Source: Oceanisphaera arctica (GTDB lineage: Bacteria > Pseudomonadota > Gammaproteobacteria > Enterobacterales > Aeromonadaceae). From it: 64,000 bases of DNA. Both the position numbers and the translations under genes were made by a program. Below the pieces are notes generated by a model. That model was not told where the DNA came from and ran no database searches. It saw nothing but the letters and a program-made list of their open reading frames with translations. This document shows positions 7,892-16,447 of this stretch, in pieces. Numbering within the stretch: position 1 is the stretch's first letter; the number at the start of each line of letters is the position of its first letter. The stretch lies in NCBI RefSeq assembly GCF_002936955.1, contig NZ_MPZM01000005.1, positions 62,001-126,000 of the forward strand, read 5' to 3'.

Positions 7892-10459
7892 ATGTCAGAT
7901 AAACAATTGTCCGCAGAGGAGTTGATCGCCCAGGATGTCGGCGCGCGCTCACCGGGCGGCATCATGGCTAAGGTGATCGCCGGACTGGCCCTGTGCTGGT
8001 CACTGTTCCAGCTCTGGATCGCCTCGCCGTTACCCTTCATCTTTGGTGTCGGCGTACTCAACAATACAGAAACACGCTCTATTCACCTCGCCTTTGCCTT
8101 GCTGCTGGCTTTTTTGGTTTTTCCTGCATTCAGTAAATCGCCGCGTCACCGGGTGCCACTGCTCGATATCGTCCTGGGTCTGGTTGCCGCCGCTTCTGCC
8201 GCCTATCTGTTCATCTTCTATCAGGAGCTGTCTCAGCGCCCCGGTAACCTGACTACGGCCGATCTGGCCACCGCCTGTGTCGGTATTACGCTGCTGCTCG
8301 AGGCAACCCGTCGGGCACTGGGCCCGCCGCTGGCGATCATCGCTCTGGTCTTTCTCATCTACAGCCTGGCCGGCCCTTATATGCCGGACCTGCTGGCCCA
8401 CCGCGGGGTCAGCTTCTTTGCCCTGGCCAACCATCAGTGGATCACCACCGAAGGCGTGTTCGGCATCGCCCTTGGCGTGTCCACCAGCTTCGTGTTTCTG
8501 TTCGTGCTGTTCGGCGCCCTGCTCGAGCGGGCCGGTGCCGGCCATTACTTCATTCAGCTGGCGTTCAGCCTGCTCGGCCATCTACGTGGCGGCCCGGCCA
8601 AGGCGGCGGTGGTCGCCTCGGGGCTGACCGGGATGATCTCCGGTTCCTCCATCGCCAACGTGGTCACCACCGGCACCTTCACCATCCCCATGATGAAGCG
8701 CACCGGTTTCTCCGCCGAGAAAGCCGGCGCGGTTGAAGTCGCCTCTTCGGTGAACGGCCAGATCATGCCTCCCGTCATGGGCGCGGCCGCCTTTCTGATG
8801 GTCGAGTACATCGGCATGCCCTATGTCGAGATCATCAAACACGCTTTTCTGCCGGCGGCCATATCCTATATCGCCCTGCTGTACATAGTGCATCTGGAGT
8901 CGCTCAAACTCGGCCTGCAGCCGATCGGCGGCCACCAGCCCAAACCCTGGCTGCGCCGCCTGACCGGCTTTGCCTTTGGCGCTGCGCTGATCAGCGGCCT
9001 GTCGCTGGCCGTCTACTACGGCCTCGGCTGGCTCAAACCCGTGCTGGGCGACTATGTGCTGGAAGGTGTCGGCGTGCTGCTGGCGCTGGCCTATCTCGGC
9101 CTGCTAAAAATTGCCGCCAGCGTTGCGCCGCTTGAGCCGGAAGACCCCAGCGCGCCACTCGACGCCCTGCCGCAAACCCGGGCCGTATTGCTGTCTGGCC
9201 TGCACTTTCTGTTGCCCGTGGTGGTACTGGTCTGGTGTCTGATGATCGAGCGTCTGTCGCCCGGGTTGTCCGCCTTCTGGGGCAGTATGATGCTGGTGGT
9301 CATATTGCTGACCCAGCGTCCGCTGCTGAGCTGGATGCGCACCGATGGCCTGCACGAGCACGGTAACTTCATGGACGGCCTCATCGATCTGCGCGAAGGC
9401 CTGCTGGCCGGCGCCCGCAACATGATTGGCATCGGTATCGCGACCGCCGCCGCCGGGCTTATCGTGGGCGCGGTATCACAGACCGGTGTTGGCCTGGTGC
9501 TGGCCGATCTGGTCGAGCTGCTGTCGATGGGCAACCTGCTGCTGATGCTGATATTCATAGCGGTATTCAGCCTGATCCTGGGCATGGGCCTGCCAACTAC
9601 CGCCAACTACATAGTGGTGTCCAGCCTGCTGGCGCCGGTGGTGGTAACCCTGGGCCAGCAAAACGGCCTGATCGTGCCGCTGATTGCGGTGCATCTGTTC
9701 GTGTTCTACTTTGGCATCATGGCCGATGTGACCCCACCGGTGGGGCTGGCCTCGTTTGCCGCGGCCGCCGTGTCCAAGGGCGATCCGATCAAGACCGGCG
9801 TGACCGCCTTCTACTACAGTCTGCGTACCGCCGCCCTGCCCTTCCTGTTCATCTTCAACACGGATCTGCTGCTGATTGACGTGAGCTTCTGGCACGGTGT
9901 GCTCATCTTCGTGATCTCCACCGCCGCCATGCTGATCTTCGCCGCCGGCACCCAGGGATTTTTCCTGGTGCGCAGCCGCTGGTACGAAGGGATCTTGCTG
10001 CTATTGGTGGCCTTCACCCTGTTCCGCCCGGGTTTCTGGATGGACATGCTGCACGATCCCTATCGCGAGGTGCCACCGGCCCAACTGGAGCAGGTAATCG
10101 GCGAGATTGATGCCGAGAGCAAGCTGCGTCTGCGCATACTCGGGGTAGATGCGGTAGGCGATCCGCAGGAGTTCAGCCTGTTACTGCCGGTACCGGCAGG
10201 AGACAGCGGTGCGGAACGACTGCAGAAGCTCGGCCTGATGCTCTATGAGGATAACGGCAAGGTGCTGATCGACAGTGTTGCCTTTGCCAGCCCCGCCGCC
10301 GATGCGGGTCTGGATTTCGATCAGGAAATCCTGCTGGTGCGCGCACCGACCGAGCGCTGGATCAAGGAGCTGATGTGGATCCCCGGCTTCCTGTTGCTCG
10401 GTCTGGTGGTCTGGCTGCAACGCCGCCGCCAAAAGCCGTTACCCGGCTCTGCCGGCTGA
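7892..10459 (+). CDS. TRAP transporter 4TM/12TM fused permease
   Basis: The 855-residue membrane protein fuses the small DctQ-like and large DctM-like subunits. The DctM core includes GSSIANVVTTGTFTIPMMKRTG and the conserved ADVTPPVGLASFAAAAVSKGDP. The last 150 residues add an extra membrane segment, a soluble PDZ-like stretch (KVLIDSVAFASPAADAGL) and a final helix, resembling the DUF3394 extension known from TRAP fusions. ATG 7892 (MSDKQ) is preferred over an upstream in-frame TTG. It is the channel partner of the TAXI protein just upstream and works by sodium-driven secondary transport in the family. Confidence 0.9.
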   Translation: MSDKQLSAEELIAQDVGARSPGGIMAKVIAGLALCWSLFQLWIASPLPFIFGVGVLNNTETRSIHLAFALLLAFLVFPAFSKSPRHRVPLLDIVLGLVAAASAAYLFIFYQELSQRPGNLTTADLATACVGITLLLEATRRALGPPLAIIALVFLIYSLAGPYMPDLLAHRGVSFFALANHQWITTEGVFGIALGVSTSFVFLFVLFGALLERAGAGHYFIQLAFSLLGHLRGGPAKAAVVASGLTGMISGSSIANVVTTGTFTIPMMKRTGFSAEKAGAVEVASSVNGQIMPPVMGAAAFLMVEYIGMPYVEIIKHAFLPAAISYIALLYIVHLESLKLGLQPIGGHQPKPWLRRLTGFAFGAALISGLSLAVYYGLGWLKPVLGDYVLEGVGVLLALAYLGLLKIAASVAPLEPEDPSAPLDALPQTRAVLLSGLHFLLPVVVLVWCLMIERLSPGLSAFWGSMMLVVILLTQRPLLSWMRTDGLHEHGNFMDGLIDLREGLLAGARNMIGIGIATAAAGLIVGAVSQTGVGLVLADLVELLSMGNLLLMLIFIAVFSLILGMGLPTTANYIVVSSLLAPVVVTLGQQNGLIVPLIAVHLFVFYFGIMADVTPPVGLASFAAAAVSKGDPIKTGVTAFYYSLRTAALPFLFIFNTDLLLIDVSFWHGVLIFVISTAAMLIFAAGTQGFFLVRSRWYEGILLLLVAFTLFRPGFWMDMLHDPYREVPPAQLEQVIGEIDAESKLRLRILGVDAVGDPQEFSLLLPVPAGDSGAERLQKLGLMLYEDNGKVLIDSVAFASPAADAGLDFDQEILLVRAPTERWIKELMWIPGFLLLGLVVWLQRRRQKPLPGSAG

Positions 10460-10479
10460 TCTGACCCGTCATAAAAACC

Positions 10480-10493
10480 AAAAAGCCCCGGCA
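10480..10493 (+). terminator. Left arm of an intrinsic terminator split by an insertion
   Basis: This arm (A5, GCCCCGGCA) is complementary to TGCCGGGGC plus T6 at 11326-11340. Without the 819-bp IS and one target copy the two arms would join across a GTCA loop into a strong rho-independent terminator for the TRAP permease gene. The insertion lies exactly in the loop. Confidence 0.8.
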
Positions 10494-10501
10494 GTCATGC
10501 C

Positions 10502-11320
10502 CAAGCCATTTACCTTTCGTGTGCATAGGTGAGTAGTTGATAACCCATGGATGCCCATCCATACTGTGATTATGTACAGTTATAGGTGGCATCCATGGGA
10601 CAAATATCCGGCCAAGCCTCAGAATCAAGGGTTCCAGAGAAAACCTCAGATAATGTAGATCTGAACGTCTGTGTGAACCCAACCTGCCAAAATTTCAACA
10701 TATCCCCTTCACAGAGTCGTCAGCTCATCAGAGATTCCCTTGAAGCTCCCTATGAAATGAACGGCTCAAGAGAAGTCTGGTTCAACAACCCGATAAACCG
10801 GATTTACGAGTGCGACAAGTATGTGGCGGTACTAACGGATGCTGAACGGCTCTCTGAAGGTAAGCTCGTTGAGTTCATCTACCGAGCTTCTTTGCACCCG
10901 ATTGATAATTTCTTCCAGATGGTCAGGCGAAGGCTCTCCTTACTGGAGCGCCCCATGCACTCGGAGTCCAACAATGGCAGAGTATGGACAGGGAAAAGTG
11001 CTTACAATCCGGCAATGGTTGATAAAATGCTCCAGATCTTACGGGTTTATTACAACTTCTGTCTGGTAGGAAAAGACAAGAAGACACCTGCTGAGCGGCT
11101 TGGTCTGGCAAGGGGGCCAGTAGAGATCAGGAAGATACTGCACCCATAAGGATGAGACAATACAGTATTGAGAGCTGGTTTCAGGTGATTTGCGGCAAGA
11201 AAGCATTGCTAGAGCAAAATATGCTTATAAGACATTGATTTAAAATACAAATAAAAAGAGCAGCATTAAGCTGCTCTTTTGGCTCCCATCAAGCCATGCA
11301 CACGAAAGGTAAATGGCTTG
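10502..11320 (+). mobile_element. Small insertion sequence with 25-bp inverted repeats and 9-bp target duplication
   Basis: The ends 10502-10526 and 11296-11320 are perfect 25-base inverted repeats beginning CAAGCCATTTACC. Direct repeats AGTCATGCC flank them at 10493-10501 and 11321-11329, which is a 9-base target duplication. The 819-bp element contains one open frame. The target is the loop of the TRAP-operon terminator. A 9-base duplication is compatible with IS1-like or several other DDE families; I could not assign the family by sequence. Confidence 0.85.
10595..11149 (+). CDS. Transposase-like protein, probably internally deleted
   Basis: The 184-residue frame fills the IS. Its start has a zinc-ribbon-like CVNPTCQNF, and the end has YNPAMVDKMLQILRVYYNFCLVGKDKKTPAERLGLARG, a closing pattern seen in full-length proteobacterial transposases. 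The middle catalytic domain appears missing, which would make the element non-autonomous. A GTG at 10586 is an alternative start. The deletion is inferred from memory of family architecture and not proven by alignment. Confidence 0.5.
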   Translation: MGQISGQASESRVPEKTSDNVDLNVCVNPTCQNFNISPSQSRQLIRDSLEAPYEMNGSREVWFNNPINRIYECDKYVAVLTDAERLSEGKLVEFIYRASLHPIDNFFQMVRRRLSLLERPMHSESNNGRVWTGKSAYNPAMVDKMLQILRVYYNFCLVGKDKKTPAERLGLARGPVEIRKILHP

Positions 11321-11350
11321 AGTCATGCCGGGGCTTTTTTATGAGCAGGT

Positions 11351-11689
11351 ATTAAACCAATCTGAATAAAGATCTGATCTTTCTCAAGTCCGAACTCAGA
11401 GGCAGCACAGCCGCCTCTGTTGCCTCTTCCTGAGCTTCGAGTTGCCTGTAGACAGTGCCAACAGATGACTCTGCGGCATCAGGGAGGACAAAGGGATCTG
11501 CTCAGCCGACCATCTGACCGCCATGGATGGCGGGAATGCCTGGACGGCAGGAGCATTTCCCGGCCGCACCAAGGATGGTGCGGCTGAGCCTACATGGAGG
11601 TATTCACGGCATGTCGGCGGAGCGGGCCCTTTGTCCGACCTTTACAGAGCAACCAAATAGATCAGTTATTTAATCAGTTTGGTATTAAA
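11351..11689 (+). repeat. Dispersed modular repeat, copy A
   Basis: This 339-bp gene-free stretch between the TRAP locus and nhaD shares its body with copies at 22921-23282, 30132-30475 and the split copy around 33178/34602. Its ends are imperfect inverted repeats (ATTAAACCAATCTGAATAAA versus reverse-complemented TTTAATACCAAACTGATTAA). The core starts GGACAAAGGGATCTGCTC and ends GAGCGGGCCCTTTGTCC, which pair with each other and enclose CTCAGCCGACCATC / GGATGGTGCGGCTGAG. Copy A carries an extra inner palindrome. It encodes nothing recognisable and looks like a MITE-type element. Confidence 0.75.
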
Positions 11690-11717
11690 CAATCGATCTA
11701 AACGCTGACGACTTTTC

Positions 11718-13163
11718 TCAGCCAAACACCTTGAAGCTGTCGGCGTTCAGCCACAGGTGCGCCAGAATACTCGCCACATAACCGAGGAATATTACCGGGG
11801 CCCACTTGAGATGGCCGAAAAAGGTATACATGCCCCGGGCCTGGCCCATCAGTGCCACGCCGGCGGCCGAACCGATAGACAAGAGGCTGCCGCCCACACC
11901 TGCGGTCAGGGTGATCAGCAGCCAGTTGCCGTGCGACATTTCCGGCTGCATGCTCAGCACCGCAAACATCACCGGAATGTTGTCCACCACCGCAGACACA
12001 ACGCCCAGTGCAATGTTGGCATAGACTGCATCCCAGCCGCCGTAAAGTACCTCGGACACCAGCGCCAGATAACCCATGAACCCTAGGCCACCCACGCACA
12101 TCACCACTCCGTAGAAGAACAGCAATGTATCCCACTCGGCGCGCGCGATTCGGTTGAAAACGTCAAATGGCACCACGCTGCCCAGCCGCTTGAGCGCTTC
12201 TTCATCGCCCCGCTTTTCGGCCATCACCCGCTTGCGCGCCAGTGAGCCCGGCAGGGTTTCGCGCAGGTAATAACCGAAGAACTGCAGGTAGCCAAGGCCG
12301 GTCATCATGCCCAGCACCGGCGGCAGGTGCAGCAGGCTATGGCAGGCCACGGCGGTGGCGATGGTCAGCAGAAACAGCAGCACGATACGAATGGCACCGC
12401 GTTTGACCTCCACCTCTTCATAGAGGGCGGAGGGGTGGCGGTTTTCGATAAAGAAATTCATCACCAGCGCCGGCACCAGGTAGTTGAGCAACGCCGGAAT
12501 GAACAGGATGAAGAATTCGTTGAACTTGATGATACCGGCCTGCCACACCATCAGGGTGGTGATGTCGCCGAAGGGGCTGAAGGCGCCGCCGGCGTTGGCG
12601 GCAATGACGATATTGATACAGCACAGGTTGATGAAGCGCTTGTCTCCTTCCGCCACCTTGATCACCACGGCGCACATCAGCAGTGCCGTGGTCAGGTTGT
12701 CGGCGATGGGAGATATAAAAAAGGCCAGCAAGCCGGTCATCCAGAACAGCGACTTGTAGCTGAAGCCCTTGCGTACCATCCAGGCCCGCAGGGCATCGAA
12801 CAGACGACGTTCTTCCATGGCGTTGATATAGGTCATGGCCACCAGCAGGAACAGCAGCAGTTCTGAATATTCCAGCAGATTGTGGCGGAAGGCCGCTTCG
12901 GTGACGCCCGGAATATCATGATTGATATAGGTCCAGCCGATGGCGACCCAGATGATTCCGGCGGCAATCAGCACCGGTTTGGATTTACGCAGATGGAGGT
13001 ATTCTTCTCCCATCACCAGCAGATAGGCGATGACGAAGATGACGACGGCAAAGATACCGACCGAAGAATAGGTCAGGTCCAGTGGCCCCGCGGCCGCAAA
13101 AACGGAGGAGCTGAACAGTGCTACCAGCCCTCCCAGAGTGAGTAAGCACAGTTTCCTTTGCAT
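11718..13163 (-). CDS. nhaD: Na+/H+ antiporter NhaD
   Basis: The 481-residue protein has an N-terminal hydrophobic leader and about 12 membrane segments with the ion-transporter-superfamily blocks FISPIADNLTTALLMCAVVIKVA and NIVIAANAGGAFSPFGDITTLMVWQAG. These match NhaD antiporters of marine and halophilic Gammaproteobacteria, which extrude sodium in exchange for protons across the inner membrane. It is transcribed alone and diverges from argA. Sodium-driven TRAP transport elsewhere in the window fits a saline habitat, though that link is inference. Confidence 0.88.
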   Translation of the reverse strand: MQRKLCLLTLGGLVALFSSSVFAAAGPLDLTYSSVGIFAVVIFVIAYLLVMGEEYLHLRKSKPVLIAAGIIWVAIGWTYINHDIPGVTEAAFRHNLLEYSELLLFLLVAMTYINAMEERRLFDALRAWMVRKGFSYKSLFWMTGLLAFFISPIADNLTTALLMCAVVIKVAEGDKRFINLCCINIVIAANAGGAFSPFGDITTLMVWQAGIIKFNEFFILFIPALLNYLVPALVMNFFIENRHPSALYEEVEVKRGAIRIVLLFLLTIATAVACHSLLHLPPVLGMMTGLGYLQFFGYYLRETLPGSLARKRVMAEKRGDEEALKRLGSVVPFDVFNRIARAEWDTLLFFYGVVMCVGGLGFMGYLALVSEVLYGGWDAVYANIALGVVSAVVDNIPVMFAVLSMQPEMSHGNWLLITLTAGVGGSLLSIGSAAGVALMGQARGMYTFFGHLKWAPVIFLGYVASILAHLWLNADSFKVFG

Positions 13164-13416
13164 TGTTTTTTCTCGCTTTTGTTATTTTGGCTATAGCTAC
13201 CGGGAGCCTTTTAATCCTTAGGTCAACCCCGTTGAAAAGACTAACATAAAGCCCTGTTCAAGACAGGCCGCTTTATTGGCGCTCGCTCTCATTTCTCATA
13301 TCAAAATACCGGGCTGCCACCTCGAGGATTCAGCCAGGAAAGTAAATATTTAGTCTTGTTTTTTGCATTATTTTTCACGATCATGCGTCTTTGTTTTTTC
13401 GCTTTAAGGACTGCCC

Positions 13417-14745
13417 GTGCGCGATACCGATGCCGCCCTGGTCAAGGCGTTTCGTCAATCCAGCCCCTATGTCAATCTGCATCGGGGCTCCACCTTCGTG
13501 GTCATGCTAGGTGGCGAAGCCATCGATCAGGAAAACTTCCCCAATATCATCAGTGATATCGCGTTGCTGACCAGCCTCGGTATCCGACTGGTCATCGTCT
13601 TTGGCGCTCGCCCGCAAATCGATCAGGGTCTGGAAGAAGCCGGGCTGGAAAATGTTTTTCACAAGCATACCCGGGTGACCGACGAGCACAGTTTTCGCAT
13701 CATCAAAAATGTCTGTGGCGGCTTGCAGATGGACATCATGGCCCGGCTGTCGATGGGGCTTATCAATACCCCCATGCAAAATGCCCGCATCAACGTGGTC
13801 ACCGGCAATTTTGTTACCGCCCAGCCTCTGGGGGTGGACGATGGAGTGGATTATCAGCATTCCGGACGGGTACGCCGCATTCATACCGACACCATTCATC
13901 ATCAGCTGGCCAACGGCGCCACCGTCCTGATCTCCCCCATCGGCTTTTCGGTGACCGGTGAAAGCTTCAACCTGTCTTCCGAAGAGCTGGCCCGACGCCT
14001 GGCCATCGAACTCAAGGCTACCAAGCTGATCGGCTTCTGCTCTCAGCGCGGCGTGCTCGACGACGAGGGTGTGGCCATTCCGGAACTCTTCCCCGAACAG
14101 GCCGAAGAACATCTGCAGCGCCTGATGTCCGATGGCGATACCCTGTCCGGCACCGCCCGTTATCTGCGTGCGGCCATCTCCAGCTGTCGCGCCGGGGTGC
14201 CACGCAGCCATCTGGTGAGTTACAAGGAAGACGGGGCGCTTATTCAGGAACTGTTCACCCGTGACGGTCTGGGTACCCAGCTGGTCAGCCTGAGCGCCGA
14301 GCAGGCTCGCCAGGCCCGCATCGACGACATCGGCGGCATCCTGGATCTCATCCGCCCGCTGGAAGAAGAAGGCGTACTGGTGCGTCGCTCCCGCGAACAG
14401 TTGGAAATGGAAGTCGATCAGTTCACCATCATCGAGAAAGACGGCGCCATCATCGGCTGTGCCGCCCTCTATCCCTTCCCGGAAGAGGCGATGGCGGAAA
14501 TGGCCTGTGTGGCCATTCATCCGGATTATCGCCGAGGCAGCCGGGGCGACATGCTGTTGCAAAAGGTGGAAGAGCAGGCCAAGAAACGCGGCATGAGCCG
14601 GCTGTTTATCCTGACTACCCGTTCCATTCACTGGTTTCGGGAGCGAGGCTTCGAGCCGGTGGATGTCAGTGCCCTGCCGATGGGCAAACAGGCGCTCTAC
14701 AACTTCCAGCGTCGTTCCAAGATCATGATGAAAGATCTGGTATAA
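13417..14745 (+). CDS. argA: N-acetylglutamate synthase
   Basis: The 442-residue product has an amino-acid-kinase-like N-terminal domain (residues about 25-280, [21 protein letters not shown]) and a C-terminal GNAT domain ([21 protein letters not shown]). This is the classical ArgA that acetylates glutamate in the first step of arginine synthesis and is inhibited by arginine. The start is GTG 13417 with AAGGA upstream. TGCATTATTTTTCAC at 13364-13378 is a weak match to an ArgR box and could allow repression by arginine. Divergent from nhaD. Confidence 0.93.
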   Translation: MRDTDAALVKAFRQSSPYVNLHRGSTFVVMLGGEAIDQENFPNIISDIALLTSLGIRLVIVFGARPQIDQGLEEAGLENVFHKHTRVTDEHSFRIIKNVCGGLQMDIMARLSMGLINTPMQNARINVVTGNFVTAQPLGVDDGVDYQHSGRVRRIHTDTIHHQLANGATVLISPIGFSVTGESFNLSSEELARRLAIELKATKLIGFCSQRGVLDDEGVAIPELFPEQAEEHLQRLMSDGDTLSGTARYLRAAISSCRAGVPRSHLVSYKEDGALIQELFTRDGLGTQLVSLSAEQARQARIDDIGGILDLIRPLEEEGVLVRRSREQLEMEVDQFTIIEKDGAIIGCAALYPFPEEAMAEMACVAIHPDYRRGSRGDMLLQKVEEQAKKRGMSRLFILTTRSIHWFRERGFEPVDVSALPMGKQALYNFQRRSKIMMKDLV

Positions 14746-14778
14746 CGCTGATATAACATGGATTTGGCCACTTAATTA

Positions 14779-14810
14779 TTGACAGCGACAGACAGAGTCA
14801 GTACTTATAT
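14779..14810 (+). promoter_or_regulatory. Probable sigma-70 promoter of lysC
   Basis: A consensus -35 hexamer TTGACA lies at 14779-14784. The -10 is weaker, within TACTTATAT at 14802-14810. Placement about 20 bases before the lysine riboswitch fits a leader promoter. Confidence 0.45.
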
Positions 14811-14828
14811 GGCAGCCCGCATGTCGGG

Positions 14829-14990
14829 CGAGAAGAGGCGCGTTATTCAGGCAGCCGGCAGGAGGAGCTCCCACTCCCAGGATCGCCGGTCAGGGGAGAT
14901 AACGCCGAGAGGGTGATACGGGGCAGTGCATCATCCTCGGCCACGAGGGCTGAATCCTTCGGGTTGTCACCTGTGGGTGGCGTGCTTCTA
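14829..14990 (+). promoter_or_regulatory. Lysine riboswitch (L box) of lysC
   Basis: The leader contains AGAAGAGGCGCGTT at 14831-14844 and GGGCTGAATCC...GGGTTGTCACC at 14947-14971, the same conserved junction segments as the E. coli lysC leader. AGAAG (14831-14835) and CTTCT (14985-14989) close the P1 helix. Lysine binding is known to lower expression of the downstream aspartokinase. No strong terminator with a U-run is seen between the aptamer and lysC, so control may act on translation, as in E. coli; that is inference. Confidence 0.88.
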
Positions 14991-15058
14991 AGTGACCTTT
15001 TCCGTCTCTGCAGCCGTTTCCCCGTTACTTACTATATGCACACATCAAGGAGCTGCAC

Positions 15059-16396
15059 TTGAGTCAGTTAACCGTTGCCAAATTTGGTGGAACCAGCGTC
15101 GCCGATGCCGACGCCATGAGCCGTTGCGCCGCCATTCTCGAACAAAACCCCGATACCCGCCTGGCAGTACTGAGCGCCAGTTCCGGCGTCACCAACCTGC
15201 TGGTGGCCCTGGCCTCGGGCGAACAGCAGCCCGAGGCGCGCGCCACGCTGCTGCAACAGTTGACCGATATTCAGCAAGGCATTCTCGACAGCCTGAACAA
15301 GCCCGAGATGCTGACCCGGCATATCGAGGATATTCTGGTCCATATCAAGGAGCTGGCCGACAGCGCCGCCATCAGCCCCACCAAGGCACTGCACGATGAA
15401 ATCGTGGCTCAGGGCGAGCTGATGTCTACCCGGCTGTTCGTGGAGCTGTTGCGCCACCGCGGCACTCCGGCGGTGTGGTTTGATGTGCGCAAGGTGATGC
15501 GTACCGACGATCGTTTCAGCCGTGCCGCCCCCGATCTCGGCTTGCTGAGCGCCGAAGTGGAAAGAGAACTCAAGCCATTGTGTGACAACCAGCTGGTGGT
15601 GACCCAGGGCTTTATCGGCGCCGCCAACGACGGCCGCACCACCACCCTGGGTCGGGGCGGCAGCGATTTTTCCGCCGCCCTTCTGGGTGAGGCGCTGGAC
15701 GCCATCGCCGTACAAATCTGGACCGACGTACCCGGCATCTACACCACGGATCCGCGACTGGTGAGTGAGGCTCGTGCCATTCCCGAAATCAGCTTCAGCG
15801 AAGCCTCCGAGATGGCCACCTTCGGTGCCAAGGTGCTGCACCCCGCTACCCTGCAACCGGCGGTACGCAAACAGATACCGGTGTTTGTGGGTTCCAGCAA
15901 GGCGCCGGAAGCCGGTGGCACCTGGATCCGCAACAGCACCCCCAGCCAGCCGCTGTTCCGCGCCCTGGCCTTGCGTCGTAATCAGGTGTTGCTGACCCTG
16001 ACCAACCAGAGCATGTTTCAGGTACACGGTTTTCTGGCCGAGGTGTTCGGCATTCTGGCCAAGCACAAGATTTCGGTGGACTTGATCACCACCTCGGAAA
16101 TTTGCGTGTCGCTGACCCTGGACGCCGGCGCCGAGCTGCTGACCGACGAGGTACAGGCCGAACTCGGCAAACACTGTCACCTCAAGGTCGAACAGGGCCT
16201 GGCTCTGGTGGCACTGATCGGCAATCGCATGAGCGAAGTCAATGGCACCGGCACCCGGGTGTTTCAGGCGCTGGAAAACGTCAACATTCGCATGATCTGC
16301 TACGGCGCCAGCCCGCACAACCTGTGCTTCCTGGTACAGGAAGACAACGCCAATCAGGTGATTATCGACCTGCACAGAGAGCTGCTGCCGGCGTAA
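15059..16396 (+). CDS. lysC: Lysine-sensitive aspartokinase III
   Basis: The 445-residue enzyme begins VAKFGGTSVADADAM, the aspartate-kinase signature, with FVELLRHRGTPAVWFDVRKVMRTDDRF and TLGRGGSDFSAALL in the catalytic half. The C-terminal half carries paired ACT domains (GFLAEVFGILAKHKISVDLITTSE and NIRMICYGASPHNLCFLV) for lysine feedback. No homoserine dehydrogenase is fused, and length and wording match E. coli LysC. The start is TTG 15059, supported by AAGGAG seven bases upstream. It phosphorylates aspartate at the head of the lysine/threonine/methionine branch and is preceded by a lysine riboswitch. Confidence 0.95.
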   Translation: MSQLTVAKFGGTSVADADAMSRCAAILEQNPDTRLAVLSASSGVTNLLVALASGEQQPEARATLLQQLTDIQQGILDSLNKPEMLTRHIEDILVHIKELADSAAISPTKALHDEIVAQGELMSTRLFVELLRHRGTPAVWFDVRKVMRTDDRFSRAAPDLGLLSAEVERELKPLCDNQLVVTQGFIGAANDGRTTTLGRGGSDFSAALLGEALDAIAVQIWTDVPGIYTTDPRLVSEARAIPEISFSEASEMATFGAKVLHPATLQPAVRKQIPVFVGSSKAPEAGGTWIRNSTPSQPLFRALALRRNQVLLTLTNQSMFQVHGFLAEVFGILAKHKISVDLITTSEICVSLTLDAGAELLTDEVQAELGKHCHLKVEQGLALVALIGNRMSEVNGTGTRVFQALENVNIRMICYGASPHNLCFLVQEDNANQVIIDLHRELLPA

Positions 16397-16420
16397 CCGC
16401 CGCTCACTTCAGCAAGCACC

Positions 16421-16443
16421 AAGGCCCGGTTTTCCGGGCCTTT
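16421..16443. terminator. Bidirectional terminator between lysC and the MgtC-like gene
   Basis: AAGGCCCGG, a TTTT loop and CCGGGCCTTT form a GC-rich hairpin followed by short T-runs on both sides, placed between two converging genes. Confidence 0.7.
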
Positions 16444-16447
16444 CAAT

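Noticed and set aside
10502-11689. The IS and repeat copy A as one larger transposon
   Set aside because: The IS has its own ends and target duplication inside the terminator; the repeat begins 31 bases beyond the IS end and occurs elsewhere without the IS.
13507-14631. Long antisense frame opposite argA
   Set aside because: It mirrors the GC-rich codon pattern of argA and has no recognisable product.
15068-16375. 435-codon antisense frame opposite lysC
   Set aside because: It is a shadow of GC-rich coding DNA and argues against nothing in lysC; no domain is seen.
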